Shown here piece after piece: positions 7,927 to 16,094 of a stretch of 23,450 bases of DNA (positions are counted from its first letter, which is position 1; the number at the start of each line of letters is the position of its first letter). The notes below the pieces were generated by a model. It saw nothing but the letters and a program-made list of their open reading frames with translations, ran no database searches and was not told where the DNA came from. The stretch is from Planctomycetota bacterium (GTDB taxonomy: Bacteria; Planctomycetota; Planctomycetia; Pirellulales; Pirellulaceae): assembly GCA_024277285.1 (NCBI GenBank), contig JAJRVM010000137.1, positions 1-23,450 on the forward strand, in the 5' to 3' direction. A program made the translations under genes and the position numbers.

Positions 7927-9678
7927 CTAAGTGTCAGCTCGGGTCGAATTGCTGCTCGAGTTCGGCTCGCTTTCGACGGCGTGCCGGCGCGATGTCACGA
8001 GCCGCTGGCGGTAGTATTTCAGTCCGGGAAAGAAGAAGCAGGCGGCCGAGACGATGCCGAATATCAGGTGTTCGTAGTCGGTGAACGCTGCCATCAAGCC
8101 TGCGGTCAGGAACAGGACGGTGGCTTGGATGTAGAACTCTCCCGACAGAATACCGGCTTTGACGAAGAAGACCATGCCGGCAATCAAGCCGAGGACCGGC
8201 GCTAGTTTCAGGGGGGGCAGGCCGAGATACGCTTCCAACGGGAAGAGTGCGATGATGCACAGCAGCGCGGCGGCCCAGACATGGGCGATTTGGCGTTCGA
8301 CGAAAGTGACCGGCCCTTGCCGGTGGCGCAAGGCCCAGAAGACGATGGCCCAGGTGCCGAACCCTGCTGACCACAGATCGAAATAGGCCCAGCGACTATC
8401 GACATGTTGCCAGAACAGCAAGTTGGTCAGCAGGCATGCGACCAACAATGCCAGGCTATGCCACATCCAGAGCAGGCCCCAGTTTTCCAGAACGGTGGCG
8501 TGGTGTGTTTCACGGAACCAGCGTGACACGATTTGGTGCAGTCGACCGCTGCGCGCGGCGATCGGATCGTGGTTCAAAAAGGCCTCCAAGTCGTCGGCCA
8601 GTGCCGCAGCGCATTGATACCGCAAATCGGTTGGCTTTTGCATGGCACGAACGGCGATGATCTCCAGGTCGCGATCAACCTGACGATTGCGTTGACGTGG
8701 CGGGATCGGGTCCTGCTCAAGGACCTTCATCACCGTTTCTACGGGTGAACGGGATTGAAATGGCGGCACGCCGGTCAGCATGTGATAGAGGATCGCGCCA
8801 AGACTGTACACGTCACTGGCCGGTCCAACACTCACCTTGTGTCCAGCAGCTTGTTCAGGGGACATGTATGCGGGTGTCCCGATGATCGCTCCGGATTGTG
8901 TCATGCTGTGCGGGTCGGCGAGTCGTTTGGCGAGCCCAAAATCGGAAACGTGTGGCTCACCCGTTTCATCGATAAGGATATTGGACGGCTTCAAGTCCCG
9001 ATGCAACACGCCACGCGAGTGCGCAAACTCGATAGCTCGACTGACCTTTGCCAGCAATCGCGCCGCTTGTTGCGGTTCCATGGGGCCCTTTTCGAGCAGT
9101 TTCGACAGGGTTGGGCCCTTGATGTACTTCATGCTGAAGTACATGTGCCCGTCCGCTTCGCCGACCTGGTGGACCGGGACGATTCCCGGATGGTCGAGTC
9201 GTGCGGCGGCTTGCGCTTCGGCAAGAAATCGATCGCGATCTTGTTGCGATGCGAAGGGCCCACGAAGGATGGTCTTCACGGCTAGTTGTCGATTCAGGTT
9301 GACTTGCCGTGCCAGATAGACCACGCCCATGCCGCCTCGGCCGATCTCCTCCATCAGTTCGTAATCGCCGATTCGGTTGGGTACGCCATCCGGTTCCTCG
9401 ATCCCGTTGGCAAGCGCCGCGTGTGTGTGTGCGTCGGCACCTGATCCAACCGCGTGGGCGATCATGATGGTACCCCATAATTCACGCAGGTCGGACGCCA
9501 ATTCTGGGGATGTGTGGCAAGCCTGGTCGACATCAATTGCTTCGCCGCTTTGCACGCGGTCGGTCAAGTCGGCGATCACTTGCGCCAGGCGTTGGTCATA
9601 GGCCGTTGTGAACCGTTCGGGTGCCGAGTCACGAGGCAATGAGTTCCCCGAGTGGCTGGATTGTGATGACTCATTCAC
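7927..9678 (-). CDS. Membrane Ser/Thr protein kinase with six C-terminal membrane segments
   Basis: Predicted 583-aa kinase. About 1-105 is a soluble N-terminal region. The kinase domain spans about 106-370 with all key elements: GRGGMG (113-118), K135, HRDLKPSN (226-233), DFG (246-248) and SPE (273-275). It should be active. Six hydrophobic segments follow at about 401-423, 432-450, 464-485, 492-511, 515-533 and 537-556; these are a likely sensor or anchor. The frame is open to 9753 inside the sigma gene, but no ATG lies near the boundary. GTG at 9678, 10 bp after the sigma stop, is the likely start and suggests translational coupling. The catalytic part would face the cytoplasm. The immediate sigma-factor neighbour suggests a shared pathway; the signal is unknown. 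Confidence 0.94.
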   Translation of the reverse strand: MNESSQSSHSGNSLPRDSAPERFTTAYDQRLAQVIADLTDRVQSGEAIDVDQACHTSPELASDLRELWGTIMIAHAVGSGADAHTHAALANGIEEPDGVPNRIGDYELMEEIGRGGMGVVYLARQVNLNRQLAVKTILRGPFASQQDRDRFLAEAQAAARLDHPGIVPVHQVGEADGHMYFSMKYIKGPTLSKLLEKGPMEPQQAARLLAKVSRAIEFAHSRGVLHRDLKPSNILIDETGEPHVSDFGLAKRLADPHSMTQSGAIIGTPAYMSPEQAAGHKVSVGPASDVYSLGAILYHMLTGVPPFQSRSPVETVMKVLEQDPIPPRQRNRQVDRDLEIIAVRAMQKPTDLRYQCAAALADDLEAFLNHDPIAARSGRLHQIVSRWFRETHHATVLENWGLLWMWHSLALLVACLLTNLLFWQHVDSRWAYFDLWSAGFGTWAIVFWALRHRQGPVTFVERQIAHVWAAALLCIIALFPLEAYLGLPPLKLAPVLGLIAGMVFFVKAGILSGEFYIQATVLFLTAGLMAAFTDYEHLIFGIVSAACFFFPGLKYYRQRLVTSRRHAVESEPNSSSNSTRADT

Positions 9679-9688
9679 GGCTCGAATC

Positions 9689-10330
9689 TCATGCGTCAGT
9701 GTTGTGGAGACTCGGCGGATCCTGCAGCCGTTGCTTGAGCCGTCGGATCGCACGCAGGTAACGCATGCCGGCCGCCGGTTCTGTTAAGCCCATGGCTTCG
9801 GCAACTTCCATGTTCGAGAGCTGTTCGTAGTGCCGCATGATAATGATTTCACAATCCTGGTCACTCAGTTGCCCAAGTGCCTGTTCGACCAATTGAGCCA
9901 TCTCTTGCCGAGTAGCCGCCGCAGCAGGCGTAAGTTCGGGATCACGAATTTGCATCACGAGGTCATGTGTCGAGGAATCGCCTGCTGCGGGAATTGCCAA
10001 GGACTGTTCGCGATCGACGCTTCGTTTGGCCGAGCCACGGTGACGTCGATGCGCGTCGATGATTCGGTCCTTGGCGATCTGCCGGACCCAGAGATGGAAC
10101 GACATTGCCGGGTTTTCGAGGTATTGGGGTAAGCGTCGGTTGACCTCGACCAACGCCTCTTGCACGACGTCACTGACATCCACTCGCCCTTGAATCCTTC
10201 GGTCCAAGCGCAGTTCGACCATCCGCCGCAACGCGCGACGATGCCGGTCCAGCAAGCGATTCACGGCACGGCCATCGCCGTTGCGAGCGCCGGCCAGCAG
10301 TTCAGTGGTTTCTTCTGTATCGGGCCACAT
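9689..10330 (-). CDS. ECF-like RNA polymerase sigma factor
   Basis: Predicted 213-aa sigma factor. The sigma-2 region lies at about 22-97, with RVDVSDVVQEALVEV (49-63) as the core-binding helix and RIIDAHRRHRG (89-99) as the basic end. Sigma-4 is at about 145-200, ending in the TEPAAGMRYLRAIRRLKQRL stretch (183-202), which is its DNA-recognition part. ATG 10330 is chosen. The frame is open to 10624, but the upstream part contains a non-coding-looking double hairpin and no family similarity. No ribosome site is obvious before 10330. The kinase gene starts 10 bp after its stop. Compared with the sigma at 2393-2959 it has a longer linker between regions 2 and 4 and clearly belongs to a different subgroup. 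Confidence 0.92.
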   Translation of the reverse strand: MWPDTEETTELLAGARNGDGRAVNRLLDRHRRALRRMVELRLDRRIQGRVDVSDVVQEALVEVNRRLPQYLENPAMSFHLWVRQIAKDRIIDAHRRHRGSAKRSVDREQSLAIPAAGDSSTHDLVMQIRDPELTPAAAATRQEMAQLVEQALGQLSDQDCEIIIMRHYEQLSNMEVAEAMGLTEPAAGMRYLRAIRRLKQRLQDPPSLHNTDA

Positions 10331-10362
10331 ATCAATTACTGTCAACAGAAATCGTGCAGGTA

Positions 10363-10393
10363 ACCGTTCACGGTCGATGGCCGTAAGCGGCCA
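10363..10393 (-). promoter_or_regulatory. Double hairpin in the sigma-factor leader
   Basis: Two adjacent palindromes lie 33-63 bp upstream of the sigma start: ACCGTTCACGGT (10363-10374) and TGGCCG-TAAG-CGGCCA (10378-10393). In RNA they could form two stacked stems. An AACCGTTCACG motif with TTCTTAATC nearby recurs at about 19273-19294, so this may be part of a dispersed repeat and not a gene-specific control. Confidence 0.4.
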
Positions 10394-10544
10394 CTTGGTT
10401 CTTAATCCTATATCATAGTCTCTTTCGGGCGCAGATTCCTTGGTTTCCTGTGTGCGGCGCCGACTGTTTCTTGGTGACTCACTGTTTGCGCAGAGAGCGA
10501 GACTCACGTCAGTCCGTATCTGTCTGGCACCCAAGGAGAGATCG

Positions 10545-11789
10545 TTACGGTGTATCAAGCTTCTTGAACCAGTAAATGATGCCGCCACCGAGCATCGTCG
10601 TGACGTATACTTCGCCATCTTCATCCTCGCCGAATGTCATCACAGGCAGGTCGGTACCCTTGATCGCGCGGTTTTCCGTGACCTGTCGCGTGTGCGGGTC
10701 GTAGCGTAGTGCCCACAACGCTCCCACCACATAGTCGCCGTATAAGTAGGCGCCGTCGAGTTCCGGTAGGCGGGGGCCTCGGTAAACGCATCCGCCAATG
10801 ATCGACATCCCCACCCGGTGATGGTATTCCCAAATCGGTTCGATCAAATCATCACGCGGTCCGGAGCCGCGAAGCGTGAACTTGTGCCGGCCCTCGCGCA
10901 AGCTCCAGCCATAGTTTCCGCCACGCCTAATGATGTCAATTTCTTCCCAAAGGTCTTCGCCGTTGTCGGCCGCCCAAAGTAGCCCCGTCTTGGGATCGAA
11001 GGCCATGCGCCAGACATTGCGTAGCCCGTATGCCCATATTTCGGGCCGAGCGCCTGGGCGGTTGACGAACGGATTGTCGGGCGGAACGGCATAGTTCTTG
11101 CCATCCTCCTGGTGGTCGACATCGATGCGCAGGATCGATCCGAGCAGGGTGCTTAGATTCTGACCATGGCCCAGAGGGTCTCTCGTCCGGCCACCATCTC
11201 CCAAGCCGATGTACAGGTAACCGTCGGGCCCGAACACGAGTGTTCCACCGTTGTGATTCCACGATGTTTGCGGAATCCGAAGGATCTCTCTTTCACTCTT
11301 CGGATCGGCTCGATCTGGATCGTTCGGCGATACCTGGAAGCGCGAAATGACGGAGGTGTTGGGCGCGTCTTTGGTGGTGTAGTAGACGAAGAAGAACCCG
11401 TTTTGCCGATACTCGGGATGAAAGGTCAAGCCGAGGAATCCCTCCTCGTTTTCAATTTCCTTGTAGGTGACTTTCGCGCGCAGATCGAGAAAGATCTTCG
11501 TTTCCTCAACGTCTCGATCTTTCGGAAAGACATGAATCTTGCCAAACTGAGTGCCGACAAAGATCCGCCGGCTGCCATCTCCTGCGTGCGTCAAAACCAC
11601 TGGTCGCGGAATGCGAAGGTTTGGGAACGCGTCTTCGACACCGTATTCCGATGAGCTGCGGTCGATCTTCGGGGTTGTAGCCTGTGCTGAAACTCGGGTG
11701 TTGGCATTCGCGCAGACCAGTGCCATTACTGCGACAAGGATGGGCATGGTCTGTCGCCTGCGCGCTGTCACGATGAGAGTTGCTTGCAT
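10545..11789 (-). CDS. Secreted PQQ-dependent sugar dehydrogenase family protein (GSDH-like)
   Basis: Predicted 414-aa six-bladed beta-propeller of the glucose/sorbosone dehydrogenase family, which oxidises sugars using PQQ in the periplasm. A signal peptide spans about 1-36 (basic start, hydrophobic 15-28, cut near VSAQA). Family marks in order are EGFLGLTFHPEY (116-127), NHNGGTLVFGPDGYLYIGLGDGG in two parts (178-200, containing the family histidine H179), SILRIDVD (218-225), AYGLRNVWRMAFD (253-265), WAADNGEDLWEEID (272-285), NYGWSLREG (292-300) and YGDYVVGALWAL (350-361). Length is normal for the family. ATG 11789 is chosen for the signal peptide; ATG at residue 15 is an alternative. The actual substrate is not readable. 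It lies 85 bp after the isomerase gene, so the two are probably co-transcribed. Confidence 0.92.
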   Translation of the reverse strand: MQATLIVTARRRQTMPILVAVMALVCANANTRVSAQATTPKIDRSSSEYGVEDAFPNLRIPRPVVLTHAGDGSRRIFVGTQFGKIHVFPKDRDVEETKIFLDLRAKVTYKEIENEEGFLGLTFHPEYRQNGFFFVYYTTKDAPNTSVISRFQVSPNDPDRADPKSEREILRIPQTSWNHNGGTLVFGPDGYLYIGLGDGGRTRDPLGHGQNLSTLLGSILRIDVDHQEDGKNYAVPPDNPFVNRPGARPEIWAYGLRNVWRMAFDPKTGLLWAADNGEDLWEEIDIIRRGGNYGWSLREGRHKFTLRGSGPRDDLIEPIWEYHHRVGMSIIGGCVYRGPRLPELDGAYLYGDYVVGALWALRYDPHTRQVTENRAIKGTDLPVMTFGEDEDGEVYVTTMLGGGIIYWFKKLDTP

Positions 11790-11874
11790 CGAACGTCCAG
11801 TCGTTCTGGTTGAGTGGCCGTGCCCTGGTTTCCGGTCGCGGCGTGGAGGGGAGCTCTCGTCGGTTGCCACCGAG

Positions 11875-12828
11875 TTAGTGCGTGTATGTCTGCGCCGCGG
11901 CGGTTTCTCCCATTCCCAGTAATAGCTTATGAAGACCATCCAGGTTTTGTTGTAAGCTGATTTCCGCGTCCGTATCGGCACGATGGTCCAAGATTCCGAT
12001 CGGGCCGCGATAGCCCGAGTCACGCACCATGGTGAGCACGCGTAGGTCTTCCTTGCCTTGCGATAATGGCAGGATCTTGGGCCCTTTCATGGTCATGCCG
12101 TTCAGGTTCAAACAGATCAGGTAGGGTACCATGGCGTTGAGCTGTTTGGGAAATCGTGCCAGATGTTCGTGCCCATGGTGGAAATTGTAAACGATGCCAA
12201 CGTCATCGGTTTTCGCATGTGTGCGCAACCATTTGACGATCGCGATCATGTTTTCTGGCTCACCCGCCCAGCCACCGTGGTTATAGATGCCGAACTTGCA
12301 GCCGAGCCGTTTGGCATCTTTCACGTAGGGCAGTAAAGCCTTCGCGTTTATTGCGACCTGTTTCTCTTGAGTGTCGGCGGGAGCCGACGGAGCGATCATC
12401 CAGAGTTGTGGGTGGAGTTTGTATTTCTCGATCAATTCGAGTATCGGCTGATAGCCGGGGCTTTGTGACGTCGGCGTCCAGTGTGCGAAGAACTCGATGC
12501 CCTGTTTCTTGAGGCTGAGTATCTCGTCTTCGAACGATGCAATGTGCTGGTCGCGCCAGTCGTAGGCGAGTTTCGAGATGCCGAGCTTCTTGAGCATTTC
12601 CGCGCGTTGAGTCGGGGTTCGATGCTTCGCGTCAAACGGCACGATACACCACGCGACCAAGTTGCTCTTGGCAAAGAGACTGCTTGTCGTTGCCGGGGCG
12701 TGATCGTGAACTTGTGCAAAGCATGCCAGTGGCAGGCCCAGTGGCAGGCCCAGTGGCAGGCATTGAGCGGTAATCAGCGTGGCGATGAACAAGGATATGT
12801 TGATCCATGGTCGTAAGCGCGCAGTCAT
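11875..12828 (-). CDS. Secreted TIM-barrel sugar phosphate isomerase/epimerase-like protein
   Basis: Predicted 317-aa protein of the xylose isomerase-like (AP endonuclease 2) TIM-barrel superfamily. It has a signal peptide (1-38, cut near CFAQ), so it acts outside the cytoplasm and phosphorylated substrates are unlikely. Barrel marks are IEFFAHWTP (111-119), FGIYNHGGWAGE (179-190), GIVYNFHHGHEH (211-222) and GPIGILDHRAD (275-285), which carry plausible metal or sugar ligands. ATG 12828 is supported by GGGAG at 12837-12841, 8 bp upstream. The signal-peptide core contains three in-frame copies of a 12-bp repeat. It precedes the sugar dehydrogenase gene, a pairing that suggests extracellular sugar handling; the reaction is not known. 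Confidence 0.88.
   Translation of the reverse strand: MTARLRPWINISLFIATLITAQCLPLGLPLGLPLACFAQVHDHAPATTSSLFAKSNLVAWCIVPFDAKHRTPTQRAEMLKKLGISKLAYDWRDQHIASFEDEILSLKKQGIEFFAHWTPTSQSPGYQPILELIEKYKLHPQLWMIAPSAPADTQEKQVAINAKALLPYVKDAKRLGCKFGIYNHGGWAGEPENMIAIVKWLRTHAKTDDVGIVYNFHHGHEHLARFPKQLNAMVPYLICLNLNGMTMKGPKILPLSQGKEDLRVLTMVRDSGYRGPIGILDHRADTDAEISLQQNLDGLHKLLLGMGETAAAQTYTH
12726..12761. repeat. 12-bp tandem repeat in a signal peptide
   Basis: CCAGTGGCAGGC occurs three times at 12726-12737, 12738-12749 and 12750-12761. On the minus strand it encodes repeated Leu-Pro-Leu-Gly-type units in the hydrophobic core of the isomerase signal peptide. The copies are identical. Confidence 0.9.
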
Positions 12829-13130
12829 GGTGAGTTCTCCCAAGGTGTAGGGCGGGGACTGGTAACACACTTCATTGTGACGGGCGGAGCGGCTGGTGCA
12901 AAGGGAGCTAGTGTGGCAGGTGCGACGGTGGGCGACGATTAATATGCGGTTGAAGTGTAGGGTGTGTCAAGCTCGCTTCCATTTCAGATGGACTGGGGCT
13001 GCTACGTCTTAGACTGGCTGACCCGAATAGGCGTCCGAAGTCTCAAGTTACTTGTCCAGCGTAACCTCGCCCATTGCGACTATCTCTTGCCCCGCCCGGG
13101 CTGCTAATAAGTCGGTCTTCGCTGGTGGAG
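12829..13130. other. Non-coding spacer upstream of the isomerase gene
   Basis: About 300 bp with no supported gene. It presumably carries the promoter of the isomerase-dehydrogenase pair, which I cannot place. The R repeat copy begins at or before its right edge; the outer boundary of that repeat is not defined because the matching copy runs off the window. Confidence 0.5.
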
Positions 13131-13411
13131 TTGTTGATCCCGTCTTTGTTCTGCGCCTAGAGGGCCGATGAGGTGCCGGGCGCAAGCAGCTAGCAGCCGA
13201 GGGCAGCAATGCCACGGGCAAGAATGGCATGGACCGTTCTGTTCTTTTTTGCTCATCATTTTCTTTGCCCCCCAAGGAGCACCACCAGACGCGTCGTCCA
13301 TGAGTGCAACGGGAGAGAAGGGCAAAGAAAATGACGGGCAAAAAACAGCGCGCGGTGGAACGTCTTCCGATCAGGTGGCCGTTTGCCATTCTTCGAGCTC
13401 ATCGAGCGAAG
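13131..13411 (-). repeat. Palindromic repeat family R, copy 2
   Basis: About 280 bp that is the reverse complement of 23170-23450, roughly 95% identical by eye. In the repeat's own orientation a 26-nt left arm starting TTTTTTGCCC pairs with a 26-nt right arm ending GCAAAAAA, with a loop of about 49 nt. It stops right at the end of the PAP2 gene (stop at 13413-13415). Small open frames in it are by-products. The two arms place T-runs 5' and A-runs 3', opposite to a terminator. Confidence 0.85.
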
Positions 13412-13412
13412 C

Positions 13413-14663
13413 CTAGTACCGCGTTTCCACGCCAACGCCGACCATGCCATCGATGGTCAGTGGTACGATGCGGTACTGGAGGTTGGAGTGTTCCGTCCAG
13501 TGCGTCGCTTCGACTGCCAGGTAGGCGATCGACCAGCCCAGCAATACTTGCGACAGGTAGTGGTCATCGTCGTTGAGACGCGAATAACCGGTCAGTCCGG
13601 AGCCGGTGTAGAACACCGCCTTGAGCCAGAACTGGTTGGTTCGTCTGGCCGCCACCAGGAAGGGGACGGCGCCCACAAACGTATGACCACTAACACCATT
13701 GTCATCGTTGAAGGGATTCCACTGCGAGCCGTCAGCCGATTCGCCTGGGCGAGAGCTGCCGAGCGTGTATTGCAATGCCAACAGGGTTGGTGCTCCAACC
13801 AACATGGCGCGTAACGATTGCCGTGACCAGGCGCCCAGCTCAGGCGTCCAAAAATGCTCGCGAAAGAAACCGTAAGGGGGTGCCCACTCGTCGATCGCCC
13901 ACACGCCCAGCAAGAACGGGGCCACGATCCATGAGTTCCCCAACTCCTTGCCAAAGTCCCAACTCCCCCTCGATGTGGCGACGTTATCTTGAAACCAACC
14001 GCGAAAATCCTCGTCGAGCGACGTGTTCGCCAATATGGCCGCGCCACCGACACTCGCGCCCAGGCAGAGTAAGGTCTTGCGCGAGTAGTAATACCAGTTG
14101 TCCTGGTAGATGTCACCCGCATAGCTCCATACGGGCCAGTAGAAGTAGTCGTCGAGGCATAAGCGGTCTTTTTCGACAATGGTCGTGACCTTCTTCATGC
14201 CATGCAGCACGTCCTCGATGACCCACGTGCGCGGCGATGTCAAGTTCCGATCGACCAGACCGCCTTGAGGGCCCGGTTTGGGCCAATCCGAACGATAGGC
14301 CAATCGGTCAGACGCAGCGGTGTTGCCGTCCGCCAAGGTGCGCGATCGATCGTGATCGAGCTGCCGTGCGCGGTCGATGAACGCCACTCGCTCACGACTT
14401 GTTCGCGTCATCAAACGGTCGGCTAGATTCTTGGTGCGCCAGCCGTCAGGCGAGTGTTGCGACGCGTTGTTGCTCAGCAGAGGCAGGGTAGGGAGCGTTT
14501 CGGGGGCCTGCATGTCCGCGCCGGGTGGAGCGACGGATCGTGCGAACGAATCGGACCAAGCTAGTTGGGGCAGGAGGACCGTCCATATTATCATGGCTAC
14601 GCACCACCCGAGGTGGCGTAACCACCTTGGCCGCTGCTGGAAGGGCTCCACTGCGCGTCTCAT
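13413..14663 (-). CDS. PAP2-family membrane phosphatase-like protein with altered motifs
   Basis: Predicted 416-aa protein. A hydrophobic segment at about 17-36 may be a signal peptide or anchor; membrane segments follow at about 196-214, 243-258, 283-298, 328-340 and 372-386. The PAP2 core is at the C-terminus, but three signature sites differ from the classical pattern: Lys of KX6RP is Gln (Q298, with R305-P306 kept), PSGH is VSGH (S325-H327 kept), and the final Asp of SRX5HX3D is Gln (S361-R362 and H368 kept, Q372). The two histidines and two arginines central to catalysis remain. ATG 14663 is chosen; a TTG at 14711 is a weaker choice. It heads the minus-strand run but is separated from the isomerase by the R repeat. 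Substrate unknown. Confidence 0.85.
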   Translation of the reverse strand: MRRAVEPFQQRPRWLRHLGWCVAMIIWTVLLPQLAWSDSFARSVAPPGADMQAPETLPTLPLLSNNASQHSPDGWRTKNLADRLMTRTSRERVAFIDRARQLDHDRSRTLADGNTAASDRLAYRSDWPKPGPQGGLVDRNLTSPRTWVIEDVLHGMKKVTTIVEKDRLCLDDYFYWPVWSYAGDIYQDNWYYYSRKTLLCLGASVGGAAILANTSLDEDFRGWFQDNVATSRGSWDFGKELGNSWIVAPFLLGVWAIDEWAPPYGFFREHFWTPELGAWSRQSLRAMLVGAPTLLALQYTLGSSRPGESADGSQWNPFNDDNGVSGHTFVGAVPFLVAARRTNQFWLKAVFYTGSGLTGYSRLNDDDHYLSQVLLGWSIAYLAVEATHWTEHSNLQYRIVPLTIDGMVGVGVETRY

Positions 14664-14964
14664 GATATTGCCGGTATCCGAATCGGAGTGTGGCTGAACT
14701 GCCACGTGCAAAGAAGAGGTGTGCTGGTTTAGTGAAAGTCGGCGATTGCGTCAATGCCTTTATTAAGACTTAATCCCATGCGGTTTATGGGAGATCTGAC
14801 TTGGTGGCGTTGGGATGTTGTGAGCCGCTGCTTCACGGCACGGAGTGCCGTTCCACACTGCGTCGCCATGGGGGGAGGAGGTTGTTTGACGTATTTGCCA
14901 CGGATTCGTTAGACTGCGGTGCGGTGCCTGCTATTTTGGTTCGGTGTAGCAAAAGGGGAAAACG
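14664..14964. promoter_or_regulatory. Divergent promoter interval
   Basis: About 300 bp between the divergent PAP2-like gene and the secreted unknown protein. It must hold both promoters. A palindromic ATTAAGACTTAAT-like site (about 14762-14773) and a perfect triloop hairpin ACGGCAC-GGA-GTGCCGT (14835-14851) are visible. Neither is a known operator. Confidence 0.4.
14954..14958 (+). promoter_or_regulatory. Ribosome binding site deciding a GTG start
   Basis: AGGGG lies 6 bp before GTG 14965 and supports that start; a second GTG follows directly at 14968. Confidence 0.65.
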
Positions 14965-15645
14965 GTGGTGCGATTCTTACCGGTCTTGGGAGCCGTCTTG
15001 ATGTGGTCCAGCTGGACGCCGTGCACGTGGGCCCAGACCGTACAATTGCCCAGCTTCCAGCGGTTTTCGGTGAATACTTCGGTGCTGGCACCTGATCGGG
15101 GGTGGGCACATTTGGGTGGTGTCAGCCGGTCCGCTCGAGGGTCCTCTCGTTATGGCGTGCCCGGTGCCGGCAAAGTCCCCGGTCTAGGGCGCCTGCTGGG
15201 CAATCGTGCTATTGGCAGTGCCAGCAGTGCCGGAGGCGCCTCGGTCCATGTGACGGTGATCGATCACGATGCGTTGGATCGGGCCGTGTTGGCGGAAGCG
15301 AAACGTCGGCGCACCGGTCGCACAGCTCGAAGGCCCGACGTGAACGAGCTATCCCGTTCACTGGGCGACAACATTGCCGCCCAGGCAGCGGGCTCGAACC
15401 GATTGATGAGTGTCGCCGAGATTCGACAGCAGAACGCACGGCACGGCGCGTTGAAACAACAAGAGGCGCTGCGGTTCTTCGCTCAAGGCAAGCAGGCAGA
15501 AGCCAAGAAGAGCTATGGCGCTGCGAAGATCTACTATCAAATGGCGCACCGCCGTGCGAATCTCGAATTGCAAAAGCAAGTCGCACGGCGGCTTGAACAG
15601 TTGCACGCTCAGCGCTCAAAGTCGCCCCAGGTTGCGCGGCACTAG
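14965..15645 (+). CDS. Secreted protein of unknown function
   Basis: A 226-aa protein I do not recognise. A signal peptide is clear at 1-24 (MVRFLPVLGAVLMW, cut near TWAQ). About 55-95 is rich in Gly, Ser and Arg. A short strand (ASVHVTVID, 92-100) precedes a basic helical region. The C-terminus (165-215), beginning QEALRFFAQGKQAEAKKSYG, has the spacing of one or two TPR-like helices. The start is GTG with AGGGG upstream. Its stop TAG (15643-15645) overlaps the stop of the convergent stress-protein gene in the palindrome CTAG. It could be an envelope-associated protein that binds partners through the helical end; this is inference. Confidence 0.8.
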   Translation: MVRFLPVLGAVLMWSSWTPCTWAQTVQLPSFQRFSVNTSVLAPDRGWAHLGGVSRSARGSSRYGVPGAGKVPGLGRLLGNRAIGSASSAGGASVHVTVIDHDALDRAVLAEAKRRRTGRTARRPDVNELSRSLGDNIAAQAAGSNRLMSVAEIRQQNARHGALKQQEALRFFAQGKQAEAKKSYGAAKIYYQMAHRRANLELQKQVARRLEQLHAQRSKSPQVARH

Positions 15646-16094
15646 GCCGTTTCTGATTCGGACGTCGAATGATCGGTCTGCTTGTACGTCAGCACCGGAC
15701 AGGGTGCACGGCGGACCACGGCCTCTGCGACGCTCCCCATGAGCAGCCGGGTAAGCCCTGTGCGACCGTGTGTTCCCATGACAATCAGATCGGCGTTCTC
15801 TTCCTCAGCCAGTTTGGCAATGGCGGATGATGGATCGCCGCTGATCAGCCGGTGCTCGCATGGTACGTCCGCGTCGGCTGGAACCACTTCTTTGAGCATG
15901 CGGATCAAATCGTCGCTGGCCGGCTCCGGCACGCCGTAGTACATTTCGCCGCCGCCATAGGCGACGGGCGGTTCCTCGACGTGCACGACCAGCAGCGTGG
16001 CGCCGCTGTCGCGCGCCAAGGAAGTTGCCATTTTCAGTGCCGCGTCTCCACAATGCGAGAAGTCCGTGGGAAAGATAATCTTCTTTGCTTTCAT
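15642..16094 (-). CDS. Universal stress protein, UspA family
   Basis: Predicted 150-aa single-domain UspA protein, normal length. It begins KKIIFPTDFS (4-13), with D11 as the conserved first-strand acidic residue, followed by LLVVHVEEPP (34-43). The nucleotide-binding motif G-2X-G-9X-G-S is present as G107, G110, G120 and S121, so it should bind ATP. The end APCPVLTYK (130-138) is typical. ATG 16094 is chosen because GGAGAGGGG lies at 16098-16106. Such proteins act in the cytoplasm under stress and starvation. It is convergent with the secreted unknown gene, overlapping at the stop codons. A compound hairpin lies upstream at 16155-16196. Confidence 0.96.
   Translation of the reverse strand: MKAKKIIFPTDFSHCGDAALKMATSLARDSGATLLVVHVEEPPVAYGGGEMYYGVPEPASDDLIRMLKEVVPADADVPCEHRLISGDPSSAIAKLAEEENADLIVMGTHGRTGLTRLLMGSVAEAVVRRAPCPVLTYKQTDHSTSESETA

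Noticed and set aside
9679..9753. Kinase start at 9753 overlapping the sigma gene
   Set aside because: The extra 25 residues are the shadow of the sigma C-terminus; the GTG 10 bp after the sigma stop is more plausible.
13048..13389. Open frames within R repeats (also 23141-23372 and 6072-6309)
   Set aside because: They arise from the repeated palindromic DNA, appear on both strands and lack ribosome sites.
13131..13411. R repeat as a rho-independent terminator for the PAP2 gene
   Set aside because: The T-run is at the 5' arm and the A-run at the 3' arm on either strand, the reverse of a terminator, and the loop is about 49 nt.
14664..14711. Longer PAP2 start at TTG 14711
   Set aside because: Rare start codon, no ribosome site, and it would place 16 polar residues before the signal-like segment.
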